From the NCBI GenBank assembly GCA_028565635.1, contig JAOXYB010021380.1, positions 1 to 17,248 on the forward strand: 17,248 nucleotides of DNA, written 5' to 3'. The translations under genes were made by a program, and so were the position numbers. Shown piece after piece: positions 1-9,362 of the stretch. The number at the start of each line of letters is the position of its first letter. Position 1 is the stretch's first letter. This DNA comes from Phoronis ovalis (Eukaryota > Phoronida > Phoronidae). The notes below the pieces were generated by a model. That model was not told the origin of the DNA. It made no database searches and saw nothing but the letters and a program-made list of their open reading frames with translations.

Positions 1-96
1 GTAAGAAGTATACAATCCAAATCCAAAATTTCCAACTGGGCTGCACACCCCCACCAAAAAATACCTTGAGTACCCCCCCCCGGGTATGTCAGTCAC
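1..96. repeat. Probable dispersed-repeat terminus with C/G tract, cut by window edge
   Basis: Read on the minus strand, this stretch starts with a run of G after TACCC, continues with GTACTCAAGGTATTTTTTGG, then GGTGGGGGTGTGCAGCCC. A G-tract next to TACTC followed by a GTGGGGGTGTGC block is a pattern I associate with the ends of dispersed elements in marine invertebrate genomes, but this is from memory and not verified. The partner end would lie outside the window, so neither element length nor target duplication can be judged. Confidence 0.3.
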
Positions 97-894
97 ATAT
101 GTTGTTCCTTCTATTTTCGTTAATAAGTTGGCCTTTTTTGTTTATGAATTGTTGAATCCTTTTTAAGATGTAACCTGCCCTGTGCCTGGTAGAAATTTAT
201 GTTAGAATTAAGAAAGTTCCGTGAATCGGTATAATTATGGAGTATGGATTAAGCCGGTTCGAAAGAAATTCTACAGCAGGACGCTTTTAGTGATTGATTA
301 CCACTTTTTCAACCGAATATGTACCGTCAGTTGATACGCTATTGGTTCGTGGTTTTAAGAGTTACAATAAACTGCAGAATTTGCAAAAATACATCAAAAT
401 TTAATACTCACATGTACAGTTTTTTCAAAATGGCGCTTCCTGTCACGCGAAATCTCGCGTAATATCGTAATGTTTTGTCTGTGACCGTTAGGTGAAGATA
501 CCTGCTGCCAATTTGATACGAGTGAGAACAGCCCGGAGAGCAGGGGAAGATACCCGGTAACATATATGCGGATGTATGTGAATATTACTGGGAGGATCAG
601 CGGTAATCTAGGATTTTGTTTTCCCAAAAAAGATGACAAAAAAATGTGAGCAGTTGCTTTAGTCCTACATATTATCAACTGCTGCTGATGGGAATCCCGG
701 CCGGGCCACAACGTAACCAATTAACCCGACCCGTACCCGCAATTAACTTTGTAAAACGAAAAAAAAAATCCAGATTATTTGTGTAGCAACATGTCCATTT
801 TGGTCCGGGTTTTAGTTGGTTGATTTGATTGTTAGTTTGGCCTTTTTAGTCTTGGAGATATGTGTCACTGTATTTTTGATATTTTGACTCGGTC
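97..894. other. Non-coding, AT-rich flank without a supported gene
   Basis: No gene is supported here. A 108-codon open frame exists on the minus strand (394-720), but it has no recognisable domain, mixed composition and no support from neighbours. A short GC-rich patch near 689-735 (CCCGGCCGGGCC) stands out from the AT-rich background but has no assignable function. Confidence 0.5.
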
Positions 895-897
895 TTA

Positions 898-924
898 GGG
901 ACTGGTCAGAATTAATTTCGGGGG
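898..924 (+). repeat. Left terminal inverted repeat of the 898-2029 element
   Basis: This is a 27-bp perfect inverted match to 2003-2029, ending in a run of G. The outer border is fixed by the adjacent TTA at 895-897. Confidence 0.85.
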
Positions 925-1127
925 CCGGGGAATATGATTTCAAAATCAGTGGGAAAAAAGAGCCAAAATAAACCCCCCCCCAACACTATAGAAACAACTT
1001 GTGAAATTATGTATGCTTCATATAATCATTTAATACAATGCTGAGACATACACTGTCATTGTGCCCAATGTTTTAAGCGGCTATTAAAGAAACTGTCATT
1101 TAATTCCAGACGTAGTTATTAAAATCA

Positions 1128-1680
1128 TTAGCAGAAAGTCTTGTTGCAACACGGCCACTGTAACCCTTTCTTGTTCTCTAGATGCTTCTGCCCTTTCAGT
1201 ATCTTTATTTTCGTCACTAGTCTACTACTAGTACAGTTATTGGCATACACAAGATCTTCATCATCCGATTTATTGTCATCTGAATCTGACAATTGATCTG
1301 ATTCTATAATTTCACTATACTCAGTCTCATCAGATCCGGGATCAGATCTCTCTTATTGTGTCCCATATATGATTCGTTATTGCTTGTATCTTGTCATTTT
1401 TAGTCCCAAATTTCTGAAGGCCATGGTGAATATAAGGTATTTGTTTACTTCAGCTACCAAAAGCTTGTTTAACTCGATCATTACTCCTTACTAATAAAAT
1501 CCGATCATACTCATTTGATCTTATAGTTCTCATCCTGCGCAGATGTTGAAGATGCTCAAAATATTGCTTAACATAAACAGCCTCAACTGCATATGTCTTT
1601 GAAAAAGTATTTATTGTGGAAACATCTTCTAAGGAAAGGGTCCCTTCATTATACATTCGCGTAATACATGATCTGGACAA
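1128..1680 (-). pseudogene. Broken transposon-borne coding remnant (SAP-like motif, acidic Ser/Asp segment)
   Basis: On the minus strand, 1680-1450 reads as a 76-codon frame with a helical, basic segment (YFEHLQHLRRMRTIRSNEYDR). The same frame continues past one stop through a segment with HHGLQKFGTKNDKIQAITNH, whose spacing of hydrophobic residues, Gly-Thr-Lys and Lys-Ile resembles a SAP DNA-binding motif. A further stop and a frame change near 1345 lead into an acidic run rich in Ser-Asp/Glu (including SDSDDNKSDDEDL), which ends at a stop at 1128-1130. Several successive protein-like blocks in one direction, separated by stops and a shift, argue for decayed coding sequence. It lies wholly inside the TTA-flanked transposon, so it probably derives from an element protein. 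I do not recognise the family, and no catalytic domain is visible. Confidence 0.45.
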
Positions 1681-2002
1681 AAAGTCATCAACAGGACGTT
1701 AAACATTATTAACTGTTGCAGCTAGATGTACATGTCTTTTCAAGAGGTAGATAGCACATTGAATTGTCATAGTCTGGCACTGGCTGTGGAACACGTGTTG
1801 CGGGTGGGCCAATCCTGGGATTATCCGAGTAGGATGAGAACTATACGTTCTAAAATGTATAATACTATTAACTTTGTTCTTTTTCATGATTTCCATGATA
1901 TATGGAAATAAGCAACAATGGGTAAGGCAGCCATTTTTACCCTGGATAATAAGGTCCAAAAAATACTGGGACCCCCTTTCAAATCTCCGAGAAAAACGCC
2001 CC

Positions 2003-2029
2003 CCCCCGAAATTAATTCTGACCAGTCCC
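2003..2029 (-). repeat. Right terminal inverted repeat of the 898-2029 element
   Basis: Reverse complement of 898-924. The C-run on its inner side is longer than the matching G-run on the left. The outer border is fixed by the TTA at 2030-2032. Confidence 0.85.
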
Positions 2030-2032
2030 TTA

Positions 2033-2536
2033 CTAAACAACTATTTTAGATCATTCAAGGGATCCTTTCAATAGTTCCAGTAGATTATCATGATTTCCGC
2101 CACTGGATGTACACATACTGGTAACTGTGCCAGAATTAATTGTGAACAGTTGTTGATTTCTTTTGCGGCATTGTTTGTTGAGGACAGATTTCCACTACTG
2201 GCATTTTTTTCTAGATTTGCATTAGAAATTTAGTTTGTTCATGTTCTGTAATACATTTTATTTCTCTTTTTTGTCATAATTTGTACTGAATCGATCACTA
2301 CCAACAGTGCACAAGGTAACACTAGCTTGCAAAATACCTGGTTTGACCACTTTCTGGCAGCATTAGTGTGCAAATTACATTTCTTTCCTCCATGGTTAAA
2401 CTGTGTATTATATTATCAAACTTTCTTTTTCAAAACGTAATTTATCATGTTTGGTTCAAAAACATGAACACGCGTGGTAGACTTTATAGATCTATGCATC
2501 ACATAGTTATATACAGCGATATAAAAATAACCTTAC
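2033..2536. other. Non-coding stretch between two transposons
   Basis: About 500 bases of AT-rich DNA between two TTA-flanked elements. I see no coding frame with recognisable content and no clear repeat. Confidence 0.5.
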
Positions 2537-2539
2537 TTA

Positions 2540-3035
2540 GGGATCAACTCAAAAGTTATCGCAATGACCGCAAACGTATAGTGTTTCGTATACGAATAAC
2601 CCCACCCCCCTTGGTCATACGTAGGGGTGTTAGTGAGATTTTGGACGTCACGCAGGTGTAAAAACTGACAACCAATTTCAAGAGCGAAATCAGGGCCGTC
2701 AGACACTTTTTCAAAAGGCGGGTGCGAGAGAAAAATATCATTTCAGTAATTGAAAAAGGTCGCTGAAACGTCTCCGCGCTGCCAGAAAATAAGTGACTAG
2801 CAAAAAAAAAAGTTCATTTCCTCTCCTATTGTAACAATACGTCCAGAATAAGTGCGGTAACAAAAGAAAAATGGTTTCTGTTCCAAAGGGGGGGGGGGGT
2901 CGTATCGTATATATACTAGGCATGATTTTTTCATTTCGCACTAAACCATAAACATAGGGGGATTTTAACCGCCCTGCCCCCTATACACAAACACTATAGG
3001 TTTGCGGTCATTGCGTTACCGTTTGAGATGATCCC
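2540..3035. mobile_element. MITE with ~52-bp inverted ends and TTA target duplication
   Basis: The left end (2540-2591, starting GGGATCAACTCAAAAG) and the reverse complement of the right end (2984-3035, starting GGGATCATCTCAAACG) align over about 52 bp with only a handful of mismatches, including the block CGCAATGACCGCAAAC in both arms. TTA flanks both sides (2537-2539 and 3036-3038). The TTA duplication and GGGA start resemble the 898-2029 element, but the terminal sequences differ, so this is a separate family, again PIF/Harbinger-like by target site. It has no coding capacity. A second element appears to be inserted inside it (2691-2976), and it contains a 13-base G run near 2887. Confidence 0.75.
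2691..2976 (+). mobile_element. Element fragment nested in the MITE, related to the 15425-15819 element
   Basis: The first 28 bases match the reverse complement of the right end of the 15425-15819 element at 27 of 28 positions, including CCGTCAGACACTTTTTC in both. Looser similarity continues inward (AAAAAGG, GCGCTG, a GTATCGTATATA-like patch) to a candidate far end CCGCCCTG at 2969-2976, where a TTTCGCACTAAACC block parallels GTTCGCACCCAACGC in the other copy. No target duplication is visible, so the right border is uncertain. CAGGG...CCCTG ends are seen in hAT-type elements, but that assignment is tentative. Confidence 0.45.
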
Positions 3036-3038
3036 TTA

Positions 3039-3332
3039 AGTCCACCTGGTAGAGATCTACAAAACACAAATCTTTACCCCTCGATATTAACATATTAAGT
3101 ACCTGACTCTTGAGTTACACATAGTGACATAAGCAATTAAATCATATAAATATAAATTTTACAAACAACATATTATTATTATATATTATGATTACTGCGA
3201 ACACAAGCATATAGAATGCATTACATAATACAAATTATCAACTTTGGCTGTAAATCAAATATATCATATCATTTTGTAACTTCATAGTTACATGACATGC
3301 TATACTTTTTAGTTCATTTGATGGTGATGATT
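3039..3332. other. AT-rich 3' flank of receptor 1
   Basis: This lies downstream of the minus-strand receptor stop codon and would hold its 3' untranslated region. No canonical AATAAA is visible on the minus strand in this stretch, so the transcript end is not located. A short TAT/TTA-rich patch lies near 3169-3190. Confidence 0.4.
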
Positions 3333-4517
3333 TTATACATGTACAGTATTATTAATACCATCGGCTCGCGTATGATCACTTGAAGAATCCTTTGACGAAG
3401 TCGAACGCATAATTCTCAAGGTAACAGACTCGTCGATATTAGTTGGAGAAGTTCGACAAACATAGCAACCACAAAAACAAAACCATTCCGTTATGTCGGT
3501 TAATCCAAACGTTTTATTAGTTTGACTTTCAGAGACTACGGAATGTTGTTTGCACGTAGATCTACACGAGGAATAAAATAGCCTTGTAAAATCAGATCGG
3601 AAACGTGATCCGCTCAAGATATAGAGATAAAAATTTGCTGCGTGGTTCAAGTGAAGAAAAACAGGAGCAAGCAGTCCATATATACGAGTACGTGTCATTC
3701 CAAACATTGAACGTAATACAGAGTACACAACGGTACAGATAATGAAGAAAATAGATACTGAAATGAGCAATGGAATCGAACGAAAGTTGTGGTTGCCAAA
3801 GATGGGCTGCTTTTTCTTACGTTGAACAAACATTTTCCTTAAAATTCCAACGTTACAAACAAGCATGATTGCAGATGGTAAAAATGAATATATTAATGCA
3901 CTGATCCATGGTGTTATTTTTAAAAATTCATTCACGTTGTCTCGGCGTGTGCATTGGCCTTTAATAACAGTGAATGTCCAAAAGTGATTCATATTATATC
4001 CAAGAGAGACGAAGGAGATAAAAGTTACAGATAAAACAGCTCTTTTCTTAGTGCAAAGAATTTTTTCTTTTAACGGATACACGACTGCGACAAATCGATC
4101 AATAGATAATAAGCTCAATGTCCAAACAGAAATCCACGAGCTGCCATGCATAAACATAAACGAAAAATGGCACAACCATTCAGTTTTCTCTGTTACCACA
4201 ATTATCTTTCCCTGTCCATTTCTTAATAAGAAACGAAGAAGCCCAAAGCAAAGCACTGTCATGTCAGCTATTGCTATAACTATGAAGTAAATAATCGAAG
4301 ACGTGATTTCTTTTTGACGCGAAAACGCTATCAGTGACAAAACGTTGCCAATACTTCCAACAGCAAAAATGACAATTCGAATTGGAATAATAATCAATTC
4401 TGCAGATAACCAGTCGCGAAAGTTTGTTGGAATGGTCGTAGCATTGCTAGAATTATTGCGCCCGTCAATATACGCTTGAGAGATGCTGTTATTACTAAGG
4501 TCAATAATATCTCCCAT
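3333..4517 (-). CDS. Class A (rhodopsin-like) G-protein-coupled receptor, peptide-type, paralogue 1
   Basis: A 394-residue, seven-helix plasma-membrane receptor. Approximate helices: 41-66, 74-98, 112-146, 157-181, 202-227, 246-271 and 278-302, then amphipathic helix 8 (SGSRFRSDF, 302-310). Class A landmarks are N58 (1.50), D85 (2.50), C116 with C189 as the TM3/ECL2 disulfide pair, P214 (5.50), N295 (7.49) and Y299 (7.53). Departures are DRF at 140-142 for DRY, CTVV at 261-264 for CWxP, and Phe for Pro in NPxxY. The N-terminus has N-glycosylation sequons at N9, N21, N22 and N25. The C-tail has cysteines at 318, 322, 347, 349, 351 and 354, which are palmitoylation candidates. The coding part is one exon. 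The start sits in AAAATGG, and the ATG region aligns with that of the paralogue at 9363-10601. The short basic third loop suits G-protein coupling. It resembles invertebrate neuropeptide receptors; the ligand is unknown, and an orphan chemosensory role is possible. Confidence 0.93.
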   Translation of the reverse strand: MGDIIDLSNNSISQAYIDGRNNSSNATTIPTNFRDWLSAELIIIPIRIVIFAVGSIGNVLSLIAFSRQKEITSSIIYFIVIAIADMTVLCFGLLRFLLRNGQGKIIVVTEKTEWLCHFSFMFMHGSSWISVWTLSLLSIDRFVAVVYPLKEKILCTKKRAVLSVTFISFVSLGYNMNHFWTFTVIKGQCTRRDNVNEFLKITPWISALIYSFLPSAIMLVCNVGILRKMFVQRKKKQPIFGNHNFRSIPLLISVSIFFIICTVVYSVLRSMFGMTRTRIYGLLAPVFLHLNHAANFYLYILSGSRFRSDFTRLFYSSCRSTCKQHSVVSESQTNKTFGLTDITEWFCFCGCYVCRTSPTNIDESVTLRIMRSTSSKDSSSDHTRADGINNTVHV

Positions 4518-4537
4518 TTTCGAAGAAATTATATTTG

Positions 4538-4539
4538 CT
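4538..4539 (-). promoter_or_regulatory. Candidate 3' splice site just upstream of receptor 1 start
   Basis: On the minus strand, GATTGTTGTTGCAG precedes position 4537, 21 bases before the ATG. The T-rich run ending in CAG is a plausible acceptor joining a 5' non-coding exon to the coding exon. A possible donor (AGAG followed by GTAAAC) lies at 5114-5115 on the same strand. Only transcript data could establish the pairing. The paralogue has a similar acceptor in a similar place. Confidence 0.35.
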
Positions 4540-5242
4540 GCAACAACAATCTGACTGTACCGTACGTCAGGTTAAAGAAATAAATTTGAAGCATAAAATA
4601 TGACTTTTTTGTACCGTTTCTTTAGTTTATTTTAAATGGAAATGCACGACTTGAGTTAGACTTATAATTGATAATTGATAGTAAGTTCATGTAAGTAATG
4701 AGACGGAGGATCATATCCTATACATAATATGAGCTCTTAATCTTTTTAATCCTTAAAACAATGATTCGTACTGAGAGAAATCGCTGAACCGTTAATTTGA
4801 AAAGAATCAGATGAATCCAGCATATTTTCACCACCACGCCGGTCACGAAGTTGATACCGCATAATTATATTTAATTAATTTAAAAGTACATTTACCTAAA
4901 CTATATGCTTGGTTTTTACATCATTGGAAATATAGAAGGTTTTTAAATGCAAAAGTTAATATAATGTTAATTGCTACTAACTAGACATTGAAGTAAAAAA
5001 AAATTGTGCAAAGCGGATGTAACCAGTTACATAGGAACGCCGATATTGACAAACAATTCAAAAACACATTATACAGGCAAATTTGTCCATAACTGAAACT
5101 TCCAGAATTGTTTACCTCTGTGTCTATTCCATATATCAGCTATAGTACTAGTTAAAGCAATTGACAATTTGCATGCACTTGGTGGAGCCACCAGTCTCAG
5201 AACCAAACAATCCATTATTATGAAACATTATTCATTTATGCG

Positions 5243-5257
5243 TTGTTTAATAAACAA
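5243..5257. repeat. Perfect TTGTTTA-A-TAAACAA palindrome
   Basis: Two 7-base arms around a single A, extended by ATTCATT (5230-5236) and AATGAAT (5256-5262) with an unpaired spacer on one side. TGTTTA/TAAACA is the forkhead (FOX) core, so this could be an inverted pair of FOX sites upstream of receptor 1. In such AT-rich DNA it could also be chance. Confidence 0.3.
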
Positions 5258-5473
5258 TGAATATGCACATGTGGCCATCAGGCAAAATAAATCGAATATC
5301 TATATACTTTTATGAAAAACTAACTTATGACAAATTGGGAACTCATAACTGATGTAATAACTTTACGTAAGAATTAAACCTTGAAACAGGAAATAATATC
5401 ATATTGGATGAGTTCCTACAGCGTATTTTAAAATATGCAATTGTTTCTCCTTCTTCCTCACTTTTCCTTGGGG

Positions 5474-5683
5474 TTAGCCATGTTGATCACTTTTATTTGA
5501 ACATGGATGTAATTTTGCTCCAAATGAAAGAAAAATGCCTTTTTTATCCAAAAATGATGGGATTCTTTTATGTAGGGGAAGCCTACAAAGTGCTGGGTCC
5601 AGTTTCCAAATTTTCTCACCAGGAAGCACACAATCAGCAATGCAATAGAAAAACTGAAGTTTATTGGCCATGTCAGCATGCAA
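5474..5683 (-). other. Protein-like open segment of unknown origin
   Basis: A 69-codon minus-strand frame contains the protein-like stretch GEKIWKLDPALCRLPLHKR and then HPCSNKSDQHG. It is locally less AT-rich than its surroundings. The opposite strand is also open here (5404-5700), which weakens the coding case. No domain is recognised and no transposon ends flank it. It may be a decayed element fragment, an untranslated exon, or chance. Confidence 0.15.
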
Positions 5684-6370
5684 AATTAATGTTAGGCTAG
5701 AGACATAATTATCTTAACTTGTGCCTGAAAACAATCATCAGAACTTCAGGTAAGATATTATATAAAGATTTATTACCATTGAAGAGGATTAATTGTGTAC
5801 TTATACTATCTAGGTTATAGGAGCTATAAGGATGAAAATGTTATCTTTTTAATCTGTTATAATTTTTTTTGTACAGTGTCTGTGAATTTTACCCAGATAT
5901 ATTTGCACTTTATAACCTGTACCAACTGCTGTTATTACTATCACAACTATTCGACATATAACTAAATACATCAAAGTCTGCAGCAAATGTTTGTTTTAAT
6001 AATAAATCTAAATTATAAACCTATGCCTTTCATTTTATGTATTTTGACCTAGTGCAAATTGACCTCATGTACTTATTGATTAAGGATTAATGGGTTTGTT
6101 TATTGGTCTTGTTTTGAAGTCGACAAGTACCAAGTGATCATAAATGTGTATTGACCCGGACAAAACGTCAAGTAAGATATTAATCGAGTATCGATAGGGT
6201 ACATGAACAATAATTGTCAATTTTGTCGTGTATCATGCTTCGACAAAATATTTAGAAAAACAAAAATTAAAAGAGAACACGAAAATTTTACTAATTTACA
6301 GAGTCACACGAAATCAAGGGAAACGCTGAAAAACATGGTTTCCTAAAACTAACACTCGGCATATGATAGA

Positions 6371-6392
6371 TATATAATAATAATAATAATAT
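6371..6392 (+). repeat. (TAA)n microsatellite
   Basis: A run of about five to six TAA/ATA units inside TATATAATAATAATAATAAT. It is a simple repeat with no assignable function. Confidence 0.8.
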
Positions 6393-7899
6393 AGGAAATA
6401 TATTGCTAAAAACAGCTCACTATTCATAAAGTGTTCACTGTAGCTTCAAAAAAAAACACAAAATACATAAATAAAATTTGATAAAAATTCGACTTGTTAT
6501 TTCTTGCTAAAATACAGCACTTGTCCCCCACCCCAAAAAAAGGTCTTGCCTTTAGATTGAATCTGATTCTGAAACTGTCTAAAGTAGGCGTAAAAAGTTA
6601 TCAAAATGGTGTGTAGGATAATTTATTTCTTTGTAATTACCTATTTTTCACATAAAAGTTATTTATTTTGAAGTATATATTGAAAAGAAATGTCATAACA
6701 CTAAAAATACCCATTATTTTGCATTTTAATCTTATGCAGCATTGTACATAATTCAAATGTTAGACACAAATTTCACTGTTTCGGTGTAGAATTGTACTTA
6801 AAAGGGACGCTATTTATAGATTGGTATAATAGGAAATTTAAATCAAAAATATCTTTTTGACTTGAGAAATGAAATTTTGTATTTTACGAGGTGAAAATTT
6901 AGCCATTTAATAATGATGAAAGTAGACTACCGACTAAAAGTGTTCCGTTTTTACGTGTTATCCTATAATTTTTTTCTAGATTTGATTTCTTCGATCATTT
7001 TACGAAAACAGGCATCCTTGTTTGCGCTGATATGCTTTGTAAAGAAAATTTACTCTTCGCGCACCGTGAGGCACTTGGTATTTTGAAATAATAATCTCAA
7101 GGAGAGCTACACTGGCCTAGCATCGCTCATGAAATTGTAAATCATAAGCTTGAAAGCGTTATTAAAATGACATAGATATCTTTGTTCTGGTTATTTTGTA
7201 CCTGTTTAGCTTGAGGCACTGCTTGTACATATTTGATGAAAACAAGATCGTGGTTGTGTTATGTTTCTTCTCTTACTCGGTTAGTCGGTTAGCTTGTGAA
7301 TATTTGCGTGCGGGGTATAGCGTACAACCGAGATTCTCCGAAAAAAGAAAAAAAAAGTCAAGTAAAAGGAAATTGTAGTTTAACTTGTTTGTATGTTATT
7401 GTTTATATTTTATAAAACAATTTTTGTTTACAACGACAAATGACAAAATAAGATTCTAGTTACAATAGAACGACTAACAGATAGCGACACATTACAGAAA
7501 ATATGCTCACACTTCATTTTTACTATGCAACACGTTAGGTAACTCAAACTAAGAGTTCCAAGTGTCACCGAAACGAAGCGGAGACTATAATTATATTTAC
7601 TGTTATATGACCACAACATTATAAATTAAGCAATATGTCAAAAATAAGATATATCAACCATTTCATTTATTCTGCACTAATAATTTTTCAAAAAAAAGAA
7701 ATTAAAGCAAACAAATTAGCTTACATGTATTATACAGCTTAATGTTTTTAGTATCAACTTAATCGTGGTATCATCGGTGGCTTGTCGCAATTTGCACACA
7801 CGATTTGCTCATACATAAACCAGAAACCACGACACAACTTCACCCACGATACAACGAAATCATTGTACTTGCAATGTAATTTATCAGGATGACAATTAG

Positions 7900-8261
7900 G
7901 TTAGTTCCCAGCTATTTCCTCATTCAATAAGATAAAGGGAGCTGTTTCATTTTCCTTATTTGATTGAGGGTTTCAAGTAAGATGAGAGAACCCTAAGAGT
8001 CTTGAGAACTTCAGTTCCGCTCAAAATTCAATATGGAAAAAGGATATGTATATGTGTAGTTGCTTTTTACTTTTTGGAATCAAAATAGAATAAGGAAAAA
8101 TTGGGGATCTCAAGACTCAAATTAGGGTTCTCTTTTCTTTCTTGAAACCCTTAATCGAATAAGCAGAAAGGAAATACCTCCCTTTTCCTTATTGAATAAG
8201 TCAAATGAAATATTTCTTTTTTCCTTTTCCAATAAGAAAAGTGAATAATTAAGGCACTAAC
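7900..8261. mobile_element. Long-arm inverted-repeat MITE, possibly TTA-flanked
   Basis: The arms at 7920-8006 and 8109-8197 are inverted copies over about 85 bp, sharing ATTCAATAAG, GGGTTTCAAG, GAGAACCCTAA and GAGTCTTGAG blocks. The loop of about 100 bp is non-coding. Outer ends may extend to GTTAGTTCCC (7900) and its counterpart GGCACTAAC (ending 8261), where TTA sits at 7896-7898 (one base off) and at 8262-8264. The right arm carries an extra, diverged copy of the CTTATT...AAGGAAAA unit. It contains no coding sequence. The outer borders and the target duplication are uncertain; the inner hairpin is clear. Confidence 0.65.
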
Positions 8262-8264
8262 TTA

Positions 8265-9362
8265 ATTGCTGCTTCTTATTTTTGTTAATAATAATACTCA
8301 AGAAGAACATCCTCAAGATTGACTATGTCAATTTTCCTTTATTTTATATATCAATCTACATATTAATTTACTGGTAAAAACAAGTTCAAAGTAGACGGGT
8401 TTCTTTAGTCCTAATAATAAGGATAAAGCAACACGTTGCAAAACTTAAAAAAAGCTTGCCTACTTAATAGGATGTTGGCTGAAACATTAACATGTAACTC
8501 TAATCATCATATAATTCATATATACATATACATTTTCAGTGTATATAAAATATTTTTTAAAAACAAAAGCATGTATTTTAAATTTTTTGTCGCTTTCCCA
8601 TGCACGTACTAGACTGTTGATATTTGAAATGGACAAAAACCTGCCAAATTTAAGGAATGATTATATAAGACTTACATTTTCATGAAAACTAAAACTTACA
8701 TTATAAAAAACATCTGATGCAAGTCTAATAATAAAAAAGAAGCTCCATAAAGTATATAATAGATAATATTACTTTAATTATCTTCCATAACCGTTGTCAT
8801 GCCACAGGTTTCTTTGGGGGGCAAATATTGAAATTATACTTGGTGACCTTGATGTCGTCGACTTAAGAATGCAAAAATAATGAATTGACAAGTGCACCTT
8901 TTCTGTTTACTAACTTCTAGAAGGAATTATGGATTATGTAATTCTAGATTTGCACAAAACTGATTTATTATTTGATAGTTTTTATTTTAATTCACGTGAA
9001 AACGTAGGTATAATATTGCTTAAAAGTTTGCAGGTTTTGCTTATATTAATTGTATACTAGTATATGTAGTTAAAACATTTTCTGAAAGAAACAAACTGAG
9101 AGCGTTCAAAAATGTACAATTTTGCTTTGAAAACATAGATACATACATATTTAAATTGCGATCTATTATACTCTAACAATATTTGTTAAAACTTTTCGCC
9201 AACCTGTCTTGGCCAAATAATATATCACGTTTCAAGTATTACAGCAGAATAGGGTTCGATTTTCGAGTTAAATAATCTTTAAAATTCAGAATCTATTTAT
9301 GCCAACTATTAATATAGTTAGGAATCTAGATACATTTGCAAAGAGACTATAACCAAATATAT
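8265..9362. other. AT-rich 3' region of receptor 2
   Basis: No gene is supported. On the minus strand, AATAAA hexamers occur at 8964-8969 and 8981-8986, about 380-400 bases beyond the receptor 2 stop codon. Either could serve as a polyadenylation signal, but such hexamers are common by chance in this composition. Confidence 0.4.
8964..8986 (-). terminator. Candidate polyadenylation signals for receptor 2
   Basis: Two AATAAA hexamers on the minus strand lie within 23 bases, downstream of the receptor 2 stop. Support is positional only. Confidence 0.2.

Larger units (their letters stand above)
898..2029. mobile_element. DNA transposon with 27-bp perfect inverted ends and TTA target duplication (PIF/Harbinger-like)
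   Basis: The first 27 bases (898-924, starting GGGACTGGTCAGAATTAATT) are the exact reverse complement of 2003-2029. The element is flanked directly by TTA at 895-897 and TTA at 2030-2032, a 3-bp target-site duplication. A TTA/TAA duplication with G-rich inverted ends is typical of the PIF/Harbinger superfamily; the assignment is inference, because no transposase DDE domain is visible. At about 1.13 kb it is too short to be autonomous. It carries a broken minus-strand coding remnant (1128-1680) and an internal 15-bp inverted match. Perfect ends suggest fairly recent activity. Confidence 0.8.
4540..7899. other. Long AT-rich intergenic or 5' region upstream of receptor 1
   Basis: This stretch probably contains the promoter and any 5' exon of receptor 1, as well as DNA between the two receptors. 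No gene is supported. Separate small items are listed on their own: a palindrome at 5243-5257, a protein-like open segment at 5474-5683, and a TAA microsatellite at 6371-6392. Open frames at 7196-7378 and 7428-7619 are short, low-complexity and unsupported. Confidence 0.5.

Noticed and set aside
394-720. 108-codon minus-strand open frame
   Set aside because: No domain, no biased composition typical of protein, no supporting context; a frame this long can occur by chance in a window of this size.
6047-6065. Two TGACCT nuclear-receptor half-sites in direct orientation
   Set aside because: The spacing of 9 bases is not a standard response-element spacing, and such hexamers are frequent by chance.
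9253-9262. GGTTCGATTT resembling a tRNA B box
   Set aside because: No matching A box, acceptor stem or cloverleaf can be drawn around it.
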